Source: Sphingopyxis sp. GW247-27LB
Lineage (GTDB): Bacteria; Pseudomonadota; Alphaproteobacteria; Sphingomonadales; Sphingomonadaceae
DNA: 64,000 nt
Reading direction: 5' to 3'
Assembly: GCF_002277025.1 (NCBI RefSeq)
Contig: NZ_NIWD01000007.1
Location: forward strand, 167,354-231,353
This document shows, piece after piece, positions 48,120 through 59,959 of this stretch. A program made the position numbers and the translations under genes. Under the pieces are notes generated by a model. The model was not told the origin of the DNA. It saw nothing but the letters and a program-made list of their open reading frames with translations, and made no database searches. Within the stretch, counting starts at the first letter, position 1; each line of letters opens with the position of its first letter.

Positions 48120-49238
48120 GTGAAGATCTTGATCGTCAGCCCCTATTTCGAAGAGCAGGGCGGTGGTGTCGAGCGCGTTGCCGCACGCAGCGGTGAGGCA
48201 TTGGCTGCGGCAGGACACGTCTGCCGCTGGGCGGCTGCCGTGGCGGGCCCGGTGGGCGGCCTCCCTCGTCCCGAACATATTCCGCTTGCGGCATGGGACG
48301 GACTGAGCCGGATAACGGGCGCGCCGCTGCCCTTTCTGTTTCCCACGGCGTTCCGGCGGCTAGGCCGGGCAGTTCGCGAAGCCGACGCGGTGATTATCCA
48401 TGATGCGCTCTACCTTTCGTCCATCGCAACCATGATCTTTGCACGGGCTATCGGCCGTCCCGTCGTGCTGGTTCAGCATATCGGTCTTGTCACCTATCGC
48501 AATCCGCTGCTCCGCACAGCAATGCGGATCGCCAACCGGTTGGTCGCGCGACCGATGCTGCGCGCTGCGCGCCGCGCCATCTTCATTAGCGCCGCGGTGC
48601 GCGATCAGTTCGGTGATGTTGCCTGGCGCGAACCACCCCTCCTGCTATTCAACGGGCTGGAGGCCGAGCGTTTCGGCCTGCCGTGCGCAAGCCGTCGCGC
48701 GCGCATCCGGGGTGAATTGGGTATAACGGACAAGCAATCTGTGTTGCTGTTTGTCGGTCGCTTTGTTGAGAAGAAAGGCTTGTCTGTGCTGCGCAGGCTG
48801 GCGGCGTCGTTGCCCAATCATCATGTCCTGCTGGCTGGAGCCGGACCGATCGAACCCCGGGCGTGGCAATTGGCGAATATCGATTGCATCGGGCCGGTCG
48901 ACCGCGATCGCCTCGCCGACCTCTACGCCGCAGCGGACGCGTTGGTGCTGCCGAGTCACGGTGAAGGTTATCCTCTCGTGGTGCAGGAAGCGTTGGCGTG
49001 CGGCCTGACGGTCTTCGCGGGCCTCGACAGTGCGCGAGCGGATCCGGGTGCCGCAAAGTTCATTCACGGCATCGAAGTCACGCCCGACAATTCCAAGGTC
49101 ACGGCCGATCGCTTCGCGGCGGCTATTCGAAGGTCATCGCTCGAGCGCAATGCCGCCGCATCCGCCCATGCGCTCGCGACATATAGTTGGTCGACTATGG
49201 CGCGCTCTATCGCTTGCGAGCTTGAGGAGCGACCGTAG
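48120..49238 (+). CDS. GT4-family glycosyltransferase
   Basis: 372 residues from a GTG at 48120, chosen because VKILIVSPYFEEQGGGVERVAARSGEALAAAG is a standard GT4 N-terminus and GGAGGGGGCCGG precedes it. The donor-side motif is VGRFVEKKGLSVLRRL, and the E-x7-E region is PSHGEGYPLVVQEALACGL (about 278-295). The sugar is unknown. It is the last gene of the cluster and meets ptsP tail to tail. Confidence 0.83.
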   Translation: MKILIVSPYFEEQGGGVERVAARSGEALAAAGHVCRWAAAVAGPVGGLPRPEHIPLAAWDGLSRITGAPLPFLFPTAFRRLGRAVREADAVIIHDALYLSSIATMIFARAIGRPVVLVQHIGLVTYRNPLLRTAMRIANRLVARPMLRAARRAIFISAAVRDQFGDVAWREPPLLLFNGLEAERFGLPCASRRARIRGELGITDKQSVLLFVGRFVEKKGLSVLRRLAASLPNHHVLLAGAGPIEPRAWQLANIDCIGPVDRDRLADLYAAADALVLPSHGEGYPLVVQEALACGLTVFAGLDSARADPGAAKFIHGIEVTPDNSKVTADRFAAAIRRSSLERNAAASAHALATYSWSTMARSIACELEERP

Positions 49239-49265
49239 TTCCGATTCGAGCGGAAGGGGTGTCGC

Positions 49266-51563
49266 TCAATTCCCCAGATCAACCCCATATTGCTCCGCCC
49301 ACGCCTGATATTGTCCGCGCGGGTTCGCGGCGGGGCGGGCGAGGATGGCGGGCATATCCTGGCGCAATGCGCCGAGGTCGAGCGAACGGATCATCGCCTT
49401 GACCGGGCCGACCCCGGCGGGGGTGATCGAGAGCCGGTCGATGCCGAGGCCGAGCAGCGCCATCGCTTCCAGCGGACGTCCCGCCATTTCGCCGCATACG
49501 CCGAGGGTGACTTTGCTGCCCGACATCAACTTCACGACGCGCGCGAGATAGCGCATCACCGTCGGCGATAGCCAGTCATAGCGTTCGGCGAGCCGCGGAT
49601 GGGCGCGGTCGGCGGCGAACAGGAACTGCGTGAGGTCGTTGGTCCCGATCGACAGGAAGTCGAGGTGCGGCAGCATCAGGTCGAGCGTTTCGACGAGCCC
49701 CGGAACCTCGAGCATCGCGCCGTAACGGATCGCGGCCGGCAACTTCTTGCCGCGGCTCGCGAGCCACGCGCGCTGGCCGACGAACAGGGCGCGCGCCGCC
49801 TCATATTCCCAGGGCTCGGACACCATCGGGAACATCACGTTCAGCGTGCGCCCCGCGGCCGCCTCCATGAGTGCGCGCGCCTGCACCTTCAAAAGCCCTT
49901 CGCGTTCGAGCGCGAGGCGCAGCGCGCGCCAGCCCATCGCGGGATTTTCCTCCTGCGCGCTTTCCTCCATGTTCATATAGGGCAGCGCCTTGTCGCCGCC
50001 GATATCGACCGTGCGAAAGATGACCGGCCGGTCGCCCGCCGCGTCGAGCACGTCGCGATAGAGGCGCTGCTGGCGCTCGCGCTGGGGGAGCGTCGCCGAT
50101 ACGAGGAACTGGAATTCGGTGCGGAACAGCCCGATACCGCGGGCGCCGGTCAGGTCGAGCGCGGCGACATCTTCGCGAAGACCCGCGTTGATCATCAGGT
50201 CGATCGGCACGCCGTCCTTGGTGACCGCGGGCAGGTCGCGCAGCGCGGCGAGGTTCGCGCGGCGCTTCTGCGAAATTTCGAGCTTCGCGTCGAACGCGTC
50301 GAGCATCGCTGTGGTCGGCCGCACCTGGACCGTGCCGGCGGCGGCGTCGAGCAGCAGCAGGTCGCCTTCGCGGATCGAAGTGCGTACGTCGCGGACGCGG
50401 CCGAGGACCGGCACCCCCATCGCGCGTGCGACGATGATGACGTGCGCGGTGAGCGATCCTTCCTCGAGCACGACGCCCTTCAATCGGCGGCGATCATATT
50501 CGAGCAGTTCGGCGGGGCCGAGGTTGCGGGCGATCAGGATCGAATCCTGCCGCAGGCCCATTTGCGCCGCGGTGCCCATCTGGCCCGATACGATGCGGAT
50601 CAGCCGGTTCGACAGATCCTCCAAGTCGTGCATGCGGTCGCGCAGCAGCGGGTCGTCGATCTGGCGCATCCGCATTCGGGTGCGCTGCTGAACGCGCTCG
50701 ATCGCCGCTTCGGCGGTCAGGCCGCTGTCGATCGCCTCGTTGATGCGCCGCGACCAGCCCTCGTCATAGGCGAACATCTTGTAGGTTTCGAGCACCTCCT
50801 CATGTTCGCCGCCGATGCCGAATTCGGCCTGGCTCGCCATGCGGTCGATCTGCTCGCGCATCTTGTCGAACGCGGCGTAGACGCGGTGGCGCTCGGCCTC
50901 GATATCGTCGGCGACGGTGTGCTCGATGGTGATCCGCGGCTGGTGGAACACCGCGATGCCCTGGCCCATGCCGTCGACGAGCTTCTGTCCGGTCAGCCGC
51001 TGCGCCGACTGGTCGGCGGCCGCGGCGTCGATCCGTGCGGTAGTGTCGACGAGATCGGCATTGGCGATCAATTCGGAGAGCACCATCGCCACTGTCTGCA
51101 GCGTCTCGATCTCGATCTCTTCGTAGCGCCGCGGGTCGCTGTGCTGGACGCAGAGCACGCCCACGGCCTGCTCGCGCCGGATGATCGGCACCCCGGCGAA
51201 GCTGTGGAACAGTTCCTCGCCCGTTTCGGGGCGATAGGAAAAGTCGGGATGCGCGGCCGCCTCGTCGAGGTTCAGCGTTTCGATCTGCTCGGCGATCGTG
51301 CCGACCAGCCCTTCGCCCAGCGCGAGGCGGGTAACGTGCACGGCTTCCTGCTTGAGGCCGCGGGTCGCATAGAGTTCGAGCGAGCCGTCGCGCAGCAGGT
51401 AGATCGAGCAGACTTCGCTGTCGAGGCATTCGCCGATGATGCCGACGACCTGGTTGAGCTTGCTCTGCGCGTTGGTGCGCGCCGCCATCACCTCGTGCAG
51501 CCGGGTCAGGATGTTGCGGGCTGACTGGGCGGCGGTCGAGGGCGGGAGGGGGGCATTGGTCAT
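49266..51563 (-). CDS. ptsP: phosphoenolpyruvate:protein phosphotransferase, nitrogen PTS enzyme I
   Basis: 765 residues. An N-terminal GAF domain (about 20-165), then PTS enzyme I domains. The phosphorylated histidine is H374 in EEGSLTAHVIIVARAMGVP; the PEP-binding C-terminal domain has RGIGLFRTEFQFL, DIGGDKALPYM and GTNDLTQFLFAADR. It passes phosphate from PEP to NPr and on to EIIA-Ntr, linking nitrogen and carbon status. Neither partner gene is in the window. The ATG at 51563 gives the usual N-terminus; an upstream ATG adds 20 unconserved residues. Confidence 0.93.
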   Translation of the reverse strand: MTNAPLPPSTAAQSARNILTRLHEVMAARTNAQSKLNQVVGIIGECLDSEVCSIYLLRDGSLELYATRGLKQEAVHVTRLALGEGLVGTIAEQIETLNLDEAAAHPDFSYRPETGEELFHSFAGVPIIRREQAVGVLCVQHSDPRRYEEIEIETLQTVAMVLSELIANADLVDTTARIDAAAADQSAQRLTGQKLVDGMGQGIAVFHQPRITIEHTVADDIEAERHRVYAAFDKMREQIDRMASQAEFGIGGEHEEVLETYKMFAYDEGWSRRINEAIDSGLTAEAAIERVQQRTRMRMRQIDDPLLRDRMHDLEDLSNRLIRIVSGQMGTAAQMGLRQDSILIARNLGPAELLEYDRRRLKGVVLEEGSLTAHVIIVARAMGVPVLGRVRDVRTSIREGDLLLLDAAAGTVQVRPTTAMLDAFDAKLEISQKRRANLAALRDLPAVTKDGVPIDLMINAGLREDVAALDLTGARGIGLFRTEFQFLVSATLPQRERQQRLYRDVLDAAGDRPVIFRTVDIGGDKALPYMNMEESAQEENPAMGWRALRLALEREGLLKVQARALMEAAAGRTLNVMFPMVSEPWEYEAARALFVGQRAWLASRGKKLPAAIRYGAMLEVPGLVETLDLMLPHLDFLSIGTNDLTQFLFAADRAHPRLAERYDWLSPTVMRYLARVVKLMSGSKVTLGVCGEMAGRPLEAMALLGLGIDRLSITPAGVGPVKAMIRSLDLGALRQDMPAILARPAANPRGQYQAWAEQYGVDLGN

Positions 51564-51648
51564 CTTGACGACTGCTAACAGATGCTTTGGCCCAGCGCCA
51601 TCGCCCGCCGCGATATTCGGCACTCTATCCGGAAAAGGGGCGGGCGCG

Positions 51649-52443
51649 TCAGCCTGCGGGTGCCGCCGGTCCCGCCGCGGTCGTCGTCGCGGCAGCCGGA
51701 TCGACGGGGCCGACCGGCGAGGGGCCGATCGGCGCGGCGGGGGCTGCCGGCACTGGCGTCGCGGTAGCGGGCGTGCCGAACAGGGGCGTGGTCACCGGCG
51801 GCGGCGCGTATTTGGCGTCCCAGGCTGCGGCGTCCGACTGATATTTGGCATAGGCCTCATAGAAATCGAGGAAGGGCTGGTCGAGCCGCGCGAGTTGAGC
51901 CGGTGCCTGATCGACTACCTGTGCGGTCGGCGTGGTCGAGACGAGCTGTGCCACCTCGTTGGCGCGCGCGCAGAATTCACGCTGTGCGGGCGGCTGGGCG
52001 AAATAGTTGAACAGCTGGGTCGACAGCTTGTCGCGCGCCGCGGTGCCGTTGGTGCCGTTTTCCTTGCCAAGATCCTTGATCACGGTCTTCTCGGTCGAGC
52101 GGATCGTCTTGACGTGGGTCTTGATGATATTGTTGTAGGCGGCGACCAGCGTCGCTTCCTCGAGCCCGCGGCAGCCGATCGCGGCGACGTTCAGCGCGAT
52201 CTTGAGCTGCCAGAAGGCGCGGTCGCCGGTAATATTGCTGTTCGCGGTCACGAAGCGGCCGTCGAGCCCGCGCATCGGCAGGATCTGGGTCGCCGACGCC
52301 TGGCCCGGGGGGATCGGGCGCGGCGGCACGATGATGACGACGGGCTCGGGGGGCGGGGGCGGCGGCGGCGGTGGAGGCTTGGGCGCGCAGGCAGCAACGC
52401 TCGCCAACAATCCCACAGCAATGATTTTACGCGACAAATTCAT
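51649..52443 (-). CDS. proline-rich lipoprotein of unknown function
   Basis: 264 residues. The lipobox is VAAC in MNLSRKIIAVGLLASVAACAP, followed by a run of ten prolines, so it should be anchored in the outer membrane after signal peptidase II cleavage. A globular middle (about 60-210) is unlike families I know, and the C-terminus is again Ala/Pro-rich. The start at 52443 is set by GGGGAG (52450-52455) with 6-nt spacing; an ATG three bases earlier is also possible. Co-directional with ptsP. Confidence 0.8.
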   Translation of the reverse strand: MNLSRKIIAVGLLASVAACAPKPPPPPPPPPPEPVVIIVPPRPIPPGQASATQILPMRGLDGRFVTANSNITGDRAFWQLKIALNVAAIGCRGLEEATLVAAYNNIIKTHVKTIRSTEKTVIKDLGKENGTNGTAARDKLSTQLFNYFAQPPAQREFCARANEVAQLVSTTPTAQVVDQAPAQLARLDQPFLDFYEAYAKYQSDAAAWDAKYAPPPVTTPLFGTPATATPVPAAPAAPIGPSPVGPVDPAAATTTAAGPAAPAG

Positions 52444-52475
52444 CATATTCTCCCCAGCCGCAGCAACATGCGGCG

Positions 52476-53480
52476 TCAACCCCGAGTGTGCAAGGCGGTT
52501 TCGGCTTGTTGCACCAAAGCCGCGATGATGTCGGCGACCCTCTCTTCCTGCGTTACCATACCGACAGATTGCCCTGCCATTAACGATCCGCCCTCGACGT
52601 CGCCGTCGATCACCGCGCGGCGCAGCGCGCCGGCCCAATAATGCTCGATCTGGAGCTGCGCCTCCGCCATGTCGACATCGCCCGCGTCGAGCAGGTTCGC
52701 GACTTCGCGCTGCTTGGCGGTAAAGGCCTCGGTGCCGTTGTTCTTGAGCGCGCGCACCGGGATGACGGGCAGGCGCGGGTCGATCTGCACGCTGGCGATC
52801 GCGTCGCGCGCGGAAGCGCGGATGAACGCTTTCTTGAACGCGGGATGCGCGATGCTTTCGGTCGCGCAGACGAAGCGGGTGCCGAGCTGGACCCCCGACG
52901 CGCCCATTTCGAGGTAACCCGCGATCGCCTCGCCGCGGCCGATGCCGCCGGCGACGAAGATCGGCAGTTCGGACGCGAGTTCGGGCAGGATTTCCTGCGC
53001 GAGAACGCTCGTCGACACCGGGCCGATATGCCCGCCCGCCTCCATGCCCTCGATGACCAGCGCATCGACGCCCGAGCGCATCAATTTCTTCGCGAGCGCG
53101 AGCGTCGGCGCGAAGCAGATGACCTTGGCGCCCGACGCCTTGATCGCCTCGAGGCTCCCCTTGGGCGGCAGGCCGCCGGCGAGCACGACATGGCCGACGC
53201 CGTGCTTCGCGCACACCTCGATCAGCTCGAAGAGCTGCGGGTGCATGGTGATCAGGTTGACGCCGAAGTTGCGCGTCGCGAGCGCCTTGGTCGCCGCGAT
53301 TTCGGCATCGAGAAGCTCGGGCGTCATCGCGCCGCAGGCGATGACGCCGAAGCCGCCGGCGTTGCTGATCGCGCTGACCAGATGGCGTTCCGAGACCCAG
53401 CTCATCGCGCCGCAAAGAATGGCGTAATCGCTGCCGAGAAGCTCGGTTCCGCGCGCCATCAGATCGTTAATTTTGCTCAT
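52476..53480 (-). CDS. nitronate monooxygenase-like flavin oxidoreductase
   Basis: 334 residues, FMN-binding TIM barrel of the 2-nitropropane dioxygenase/NMO family. LLGSDYAILCGAMSWVSERHLVSAISNAGGFG is the N-terminal signature. VIEGMEAGGHIG and FVAGGIGRGEAIAGYLEMGASGVQLGTRF give the FMN phosphate site. Enoyl-ACP reductase FabK-like enzymes share the fold, so the reaction is uncertain. ATG at 53480 (or 53483); upstream open frame unconserved. A TonB receptor region is divergent. Confidence 0.85.
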   Translation of the reverse strand: MSKINDLMARGTELLGSDYAILCGAMSWVSERHLVSAISNAGGFGVIACGAMTPELLDAEIAATKALATRNFGVNLITMHPQLFELIEVCAKHGVGHVVLAGGLPPKGSLEAIKASGAKVICFAPTLALAKKLMRSGVDALVIEGMEAGGHIGPVSTSVLAQEILPELASELPIFVAGGIGRGEAIAGYLEMGASGVQLGTRFVCATESIAHPAFKKAFIRASARDAIASVQIDPRLPVIPVRALKNNGTEAFTAKQREVANLLDAGDVDMAEAQLQIEHYWAGALRRAVIDGDVEGGSLMAGQSVGMVTQEERVADIIAALVQQAETALHTRG

Positions 53481-53614
53481 CATCAGCGCCTTTGCCAGCA
53501 CATGCGCGCGGGCGCAATGGATTGCCGCCGCGGCGGGCGCGCCGATGGACGAAAAGCGATCCGCTCGGTTCGGCGCGCCAATTCGTCCTTTGAGCGCAGA
53601 AAGCAAAACAATCA

Positions 53615-53642
53615 TTGTCAACTAAAACAGTTGGCATATGCT
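53615..53642 (+). promoter_or_regulatory. promoter with overlapping inverted-repeat operator upstream of the DUF2292 gene
   Basis: TTGTCA (53615-53620) and TATGCT (53637-53642) with 16-nt spacing form a sigma70-like promoter. Over it lies an inverted repeat with 8-bp arms, TGTCAACT (53616-53623) and AGTTGGCA (53629-53636), 7 of 8 pairs matching. The arrangement suggests a repressor or a sulfur-responsive regulator. Inferred by eye. Confidence 0.4.
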
Positions 53643-53675
53643 CCGGCGGCGAATCCACCAACGAAAGGAAGCCGT

Positions 53676-53843
53676 ATGCCCACCAACGACCAGACCGCGA
53701 GTGCGCGCGAAGCCGTGCCGCGCGCGATCCAGACGGTGCTCGACGCGCTCGACAAGCTGCGCTTCGGCGCCATCCAGCTCACCGTTCATGAAGGGAAACT
53801 GGTGCAGGTCGATGTGACCGAGCGCCACCGCTACCCGAACTGA
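53676..53843 (+). CDS. YezD-family (DUF2292) small protein
   Basis: 55 residues. The core IQTVLDALDKLRFGAIQLTVHEGKLVQVDVTERHRY matches the YezD/DUF2292 family of small proteins, several of which lie in sulfur-starvation gene groups. AAAGGA (53664-53669) precedes the ATG. Another frame runs through the region but is a shadow. The TonB receptor follows after 90 bp on the same strand, so the pair may respond to the same signal. The molecular function is unknown. Confidence 0.8.
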   Translation: MPTNDQTASAREAVPRAIQTVLDALDKLRFGAIQLTVHEGKLVQVDVTERHRYPN

Positions 53844-53904
53844 CCAGGGCCTCCCGACGGGGGCACGTCCCCCCAATACTGCCGCAGACCGGACCACCGG
53901 ATGT

Positions 53905-53933
53905 GGCAATTTTCTTTGCAACAGGAAATTGCC
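53905..53933 (+). promoter_or_regulatory. hairpin at the TonB receptor translation start
   Basis: GGCAATTT (53905-53912) pairs perfectly with AAATTGCC (53926-53933), the eight bases directly before the receptor ATG. The 13-nt loop holds the ribosome site ACAGG(A). If formed, the stem would hold the start region and expose or block the ribosome site. No known riboswitch motif was recognised. Confidence 0.4.
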
Positions 53934-56360
53934 ATGACTGCCAAATATCCTTCCGCGCGCCGCCGCATAACGGCCGCATCCCTGACATTGCCGCTGATCC
54001 TCGCCTTCGCCGCCCAGTCCGCGGCGGCCGACGAAACGAGCGCCGACACGGCCGCGACCACCGCCGACGCCCCGGAACAGGTCGAGGGCGGCAGCTACGG
54101 CGGCGACATCGTGGTCACCGCGCGCCGCCGCGCCGAAACCGCGCAGGACGTGCCGATCGCCATCTCGGTGGTCGCGGGCGACCAGATCGACAACACCGGC
54201 AGCTTCAATGTCGGGCGGCTCCAGCAGCTTGCGCCGACGCTGCAATTCTATTCGTCCAACCCGCGCAACTCGGCGGTCAACATCCGCGGCATCGGGGCGC
54301 CCTTCGGCCTGACCAACGACGGCATCGAACAGGGGGTCGGCATCTATGTCGACGACGTCTATTACGCGCGCGTCGCCTCCGCGACCTTCGACTTCCTCGA
54401 CGTCGCGCAGATCGAGGTGCTGCGCGGGCCGCAAGGCACGCTCTATGGCAAGAACACCACCGCCGGGGCGATCAACATCACGACCAACCAGCCGACCTTC
54501 GATTTCGAGGGCAAGGCCGAGCTCAGCATCGGCAATCTCAATTTCAAGCAGGCGAAGGCCGCCATCTCGGGCCCGCTGACGAGCAATCTGGCGGCGCGGA
54601 TCGCGGTCTCGGCGACCAGCCGCCGCGGCACGCTCTATAATGTGACGACCGACCGCTGGGTCCAGAGTCAGGACAATATCGGCCTGCGCGGCCAATTGCT
54701 GTGGCGGCCGACCGACAATCTCGACGTCACGCTGACCGGCGACTGGAACAAGCAGGACGCGGTGTGCTGCGGATCGGTCTTCGTCCGCACCGGCGAGACG
54801 CAGCGCCCGCTGAACCGTCAGTTCGCGGCGCTCGCGGCGGCGCAGGGCTATGTCGTGCCGAGCACCAATCCCTATGACCGGCTGACCGACCTCGACGCCA
54901 ATCTCAATGCCGGCAACGAGATCGGCGGGGTCGCGCTGCGGGTGAAGTGGGACGTGGGGCCAGGAACGCTGACCTCGGTCACCGCGTGGCGCTATTGGGA
55001 CTGGCAGCCCGAGAACGACCGCGACTTCACCGGCCTGCCGATCGTCACCAAGTCGCAGAACCCGTCGCAGCAGAACCAGTATACGCAGGAGCTGCGCTAT
55101 AATTATTCGGGCGAGCGTTTCGATTTCGTGGTGGGCGGTTTCGCCTTCCACCAGCGGATCGACACGCAGGGGACCGAGCAGCATGGGCCGGCGTCGAGCC
55201 GCTGGACGATCAACCCGTCGAATCCGCTGTCGAACGACCCCTCGGTGCTCGACGGGCTGACCGCGATCAACACCCAATATCTGAAGAACACCAGCCTCGC
55301 GCTGTTCGGGCAATTGAGCTGGAAGCTGTCCGACAGCTTCACGATCCAGCCCGGCGTGCGGCTGAACTATGACAAGAAGAACGGCTATTATCAGCGGCTC
55401 GTCTATGCCGGCGACGGTTCGGCGGTGACCGCCGACCTGACCGATCCGGTGTCGGTCGCGCGGCTCGCGGTTTTCAGCCCGCAGGAATATGCACCCTCGT
55501 TCAGCGACTGGAACTTCAGCTACGACCTGACCGCGACCTGGAAGGCGGCGCCCGACATCCTGCTTTACGCGACCTATGCGAAGACGTTCAAATCGGGCGG
55601 CATCAACCAGAATGGCGTGCCGAACGGCGCCGACGGCAGTCCGCTGCTCGCCGCCGCGACGATCAAGCCCGAGTCCGTCCAGCATTATGAAGCGGGGGCG
55701 AAGGCCGAATTCTGGGACCGGCGCGGCACCTTCAACCTGTCGATCTTCCGCACCGACATCAAAAATTATCAGGCCAATGTGAACAACGGCCAATTCGGCG
55801 TGCTGCGCGGCTATCTCGCCAACGCCGGCAAGGTGCGGACGCAGGGGGTCGAGGCGGATTTCTCGATCCGGCCGAGCGAGCGGTTCCGCGCCTATGCCAA
55901 CGGCGCCTATACCGACGCCAAATATGTCCGCTTCGTCGACGCGCCGTGCCCGCCCGAGCTGTCGGGCGGCAGCAGCAGCCCGGCGAATTGCGACATTTCG
56001 GGGCAGCGCCTGCCCGGAGTGTCGAAATGGGCCCTTTCCTATGGCGCGGAGATCAATGCCCCGGCCAAATTGCTCGGGCAGGACGGGCAGGTCTATCTGG
56101 GCTATGACGGCAGCTACCGGTCGAACTTTTCATCGAATGCGTCGGCGTCGGCCTATACGTGGATCGACGGCTATTCGCTGTCGAACTTCCGCGCGGGCTT
56201 TCGGACCGAGGCGGGGCTCGACGTCTATGCGTGGGTCCGCAACGCCTTTGACCAGAAATATCTCGAGCAATTGTTCATGGGGCCGGGGAACACCGGCCTG
56301 ATCACCGGCCTCCCGGGCGATCCGCGCACCTGGGGCGGGACGATCAAGGCGCGCTTCTAA
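53934..56360 (+). CDS. TonB-dependent receptor
   Basis: 808 residues. Signal peptide (about 1-34: basic start RRR, hydrophobic LTLPLILAFAAQSA, AAAD), TonB-box region GDIVVTARRR, plug with DVPIAISVV..., VGIYVDDVYYARVASATFDFLDVAQIEVLRGPQGTLYGKNTTAGAINI, then a barrel with the terminal GTIKARF. Resembles the large sphingomonad receptor group for siderophores or unknown substrates. Linkage to a DUF2292 gene suggests a sulfur-containing substrate, but this is inference. The start at 53934 (not 53901) fits the ribosome site ACAGGAA. Confidence 0.85.
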   Translation: MTAKYPSARRRITAASLTLPLILAFAAQSAAADETSADTAATTADAPEQVEGGSYGGDIVVTARRRAETAQDVPIAISVVAGDQIDNTGSFNVGRLQQLAPTLQFYSSNPRNSAVNIRGIGAPFGLTNDGIEQGVGIYVDDVYYARVASATFDFLDVAQIEVLRGPQGTLYGKNTTAGAINITTNQPTFDFEGKAELSIGNLNFKQAKAAISGPLTSNLAARIAVSATSRRGTLYNVTTDRWVQSQDNIGLRGQLLWRPTDNLDVTLTGDWNKQDAVCCGSVFVRTGETQRPLNRQFAALAAAQGYVVPSTNPYDRLTDLDANLNAGNEIGGVALRVKWDVGPGTLTSVTAWRYWDWQPENDRDFTGLPIVTKSQNPSQQNQYTQELRYNYSGERFDFVVGGFAFHQRIDTQGTEQHGPASSRWTINPSNPLSNDPSVLDGLTAINTQYLKNTSLALFGQLSWKLSDSFTIQPGVRLNYDKKNGYYQRLVYAGDGSAVTADLTDPVSVARLAVFSPQEYAPSFSDWNFSYDLTATWKAAPDILLYATYAKTFKSGGINQNGVPNGADGSPLLAAATIKPESVQHYEAGAKAEFWDRRGTFNLSIFRTDIKNYQANVNNGQFGVLRGYLANAGKVRTQGVEADFSIRPSERFRAYANGAYTDAKYVRFVDAPCPPELSGGSSSPANCDISGQRLPGVSKWALSYGAEINAPAKLLGQDGQVYLGYDGSYRSNFSSNASASAYTWIDGYSLSNFRAGFRTEAGLDVYAWVRNAFDQKYLEQLFMGPGNTGLITGLPGDPRTWGGTIKARF

Positions 56361-56432
56361 GGGGCATAAAATGAGGCAATTATGTATTTTAGAAACCCGC
56401 TTGCGCCGGCTTCCGGCCGGTAGCGGCCATAG

Positions 56433-56575
56433 ATCCTCCCTGCGGCGCAGCCGTGGGGAGGGGGACCGCCGAAGGCGGTGGAGGGGCCGCGAGCGCCAGC
56501 GAGCGCTTCGCGCTCGGCCCCTCCGTCAGCCGCTTTGCGGCTGCCACCTCCCCATCGCTGCGCGACAGGGAGGAT
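56433..56575. repeat. intergenic repeat with ATCCTCCC/GGGAGGAT ends
   Basis: A second copy of the element seen at 27214-27348: atcctccctgcggcgcagcc, gggagggggaccgcc, gcccctccgtcag and the right end cgctgcgcgacagggaggat. It lies after the TonB receptor, where it may act as the end of that message, and is followed by a gtccgctccccacccc fragment. Confidence 0.85.
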
Positions 56576-56640
56576 CATAAGCGTCCGCTCCCCACCCCAA
56601 AGTCGACGTCTCGCTTGCGTTTGCAATCGGCACAATCCTC

Positions 56641-56670
56641 AAAAAAGAGGCCGCTCCGGCCGGGGCGGCC
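56641..56670 (-). terminator. intrinsic terminator of the small Q-rich gene
   Basis: Read on the minus strand: stem GGCCGC (56670-56665), loop of ten, GCGGCC (56654-56649), then after TC a run of six T (56646-56641). It lies 22 bp after the stop of the small Q-rich gene. The plus strand lacks a comparable T-run. Confidence 0.7.
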
Positions 56671-56691
56671 CCTTTTATTCCTGCAGCCGCG

Positions 56692-59365
<2,674 letters not shown>

Positions 59366-59375
59366 TCTGCGGGCT

Positions 59376-59407
59376 CGCCGGTCCCGCATCACGCCGCGGG
59401 ACCGGCG
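59376..59407 (+). terminator. hairpin after katG
   Basis: CGCCGGTCCCGC (59376-59387) pairs perfectly with GCGGGACCGGCG (59396-59407) around an 8-nt loop, 11 bp past the katG stop. There is no T-run, so it is probably an RNA-stabilising 3' end or a weak, Rho-assisted terminator. Confidence 0.5.
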
Positions 59408-59727
59408 GCTGCCGCCAGGGCGGGGAGTCGCGGGTCCGCCTTCGGGGGCATCATGGGCCCGGTGGCACGCCGGCGCAGGGATCGCTTGGGAATCTCAAAG
59501 TTCAGGAAAGTTCAGCCTATCGCATCCCCCGTCCGGGCCTTGATGCGTGCTGGACGCGCCAGGCACGCCTTGCTGTGACTGCGCGCGCAAGCGGGACCGC
59601 CATCGCTTTGTCGACCAAATGAAAGAGCCGGACAAAGCTGGCACAGCCGAATAATGTAGGAAAGGCCTATTTGCAGCCGATGTCCGCTTTGGAGTGGGGA
59701 GTGGACGTTGAGGGCAGCGCGCTTTGT

Positions 59728-59844
59728 CCCCTCCCGCAAGCGGGAGGGGCAGCGAGGCTTGCGGACTTGTCCGCTAGCCGCAGCGGGGTGGGCACACCGC
59801 ACCGTTGCGGCCCACCCCCAACCCCTCCCGCAAGCGGGAGGGGG
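59728..59844. repeat. intergenic repeat with CCCCTCCC/GGGAGGGG units
   Basis: Stem unit cccctcccgcaagcgggagg occurs at 59728 and again at 59822, flanking ggggtgggcacaccgc and gcggcccacccccaac blocks that also pair. Related to 37996-38107; roughly 117 bp. Confidence 0.85.
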
Positions 59845-59886
59845 GAAGAACGTCCGCAACTGGTCGACAACGACCCTCTCCCGCAT

Positions 59887-59959
59887 CGTCATCCCGGACT
59901 TGATCCGGGATCCATAGCTGCGCCGTCGTCGTGGATCCCGGATCAAGTCCGGGATGACG
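59887..59959. repeat. palindromic repeat, CGGACTTGATCCGGGAT family
   Basis: Arms cgtcatcccggacttgatcc and ggatcaagtccgggatgacg form a nearly perfect inverted repeat with a short gccgtcgtc-like centre. The outer CGTCAT/ATGACG ends are shared with the other palindromic repeats here, but the body is different. Confidence 0.9.
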
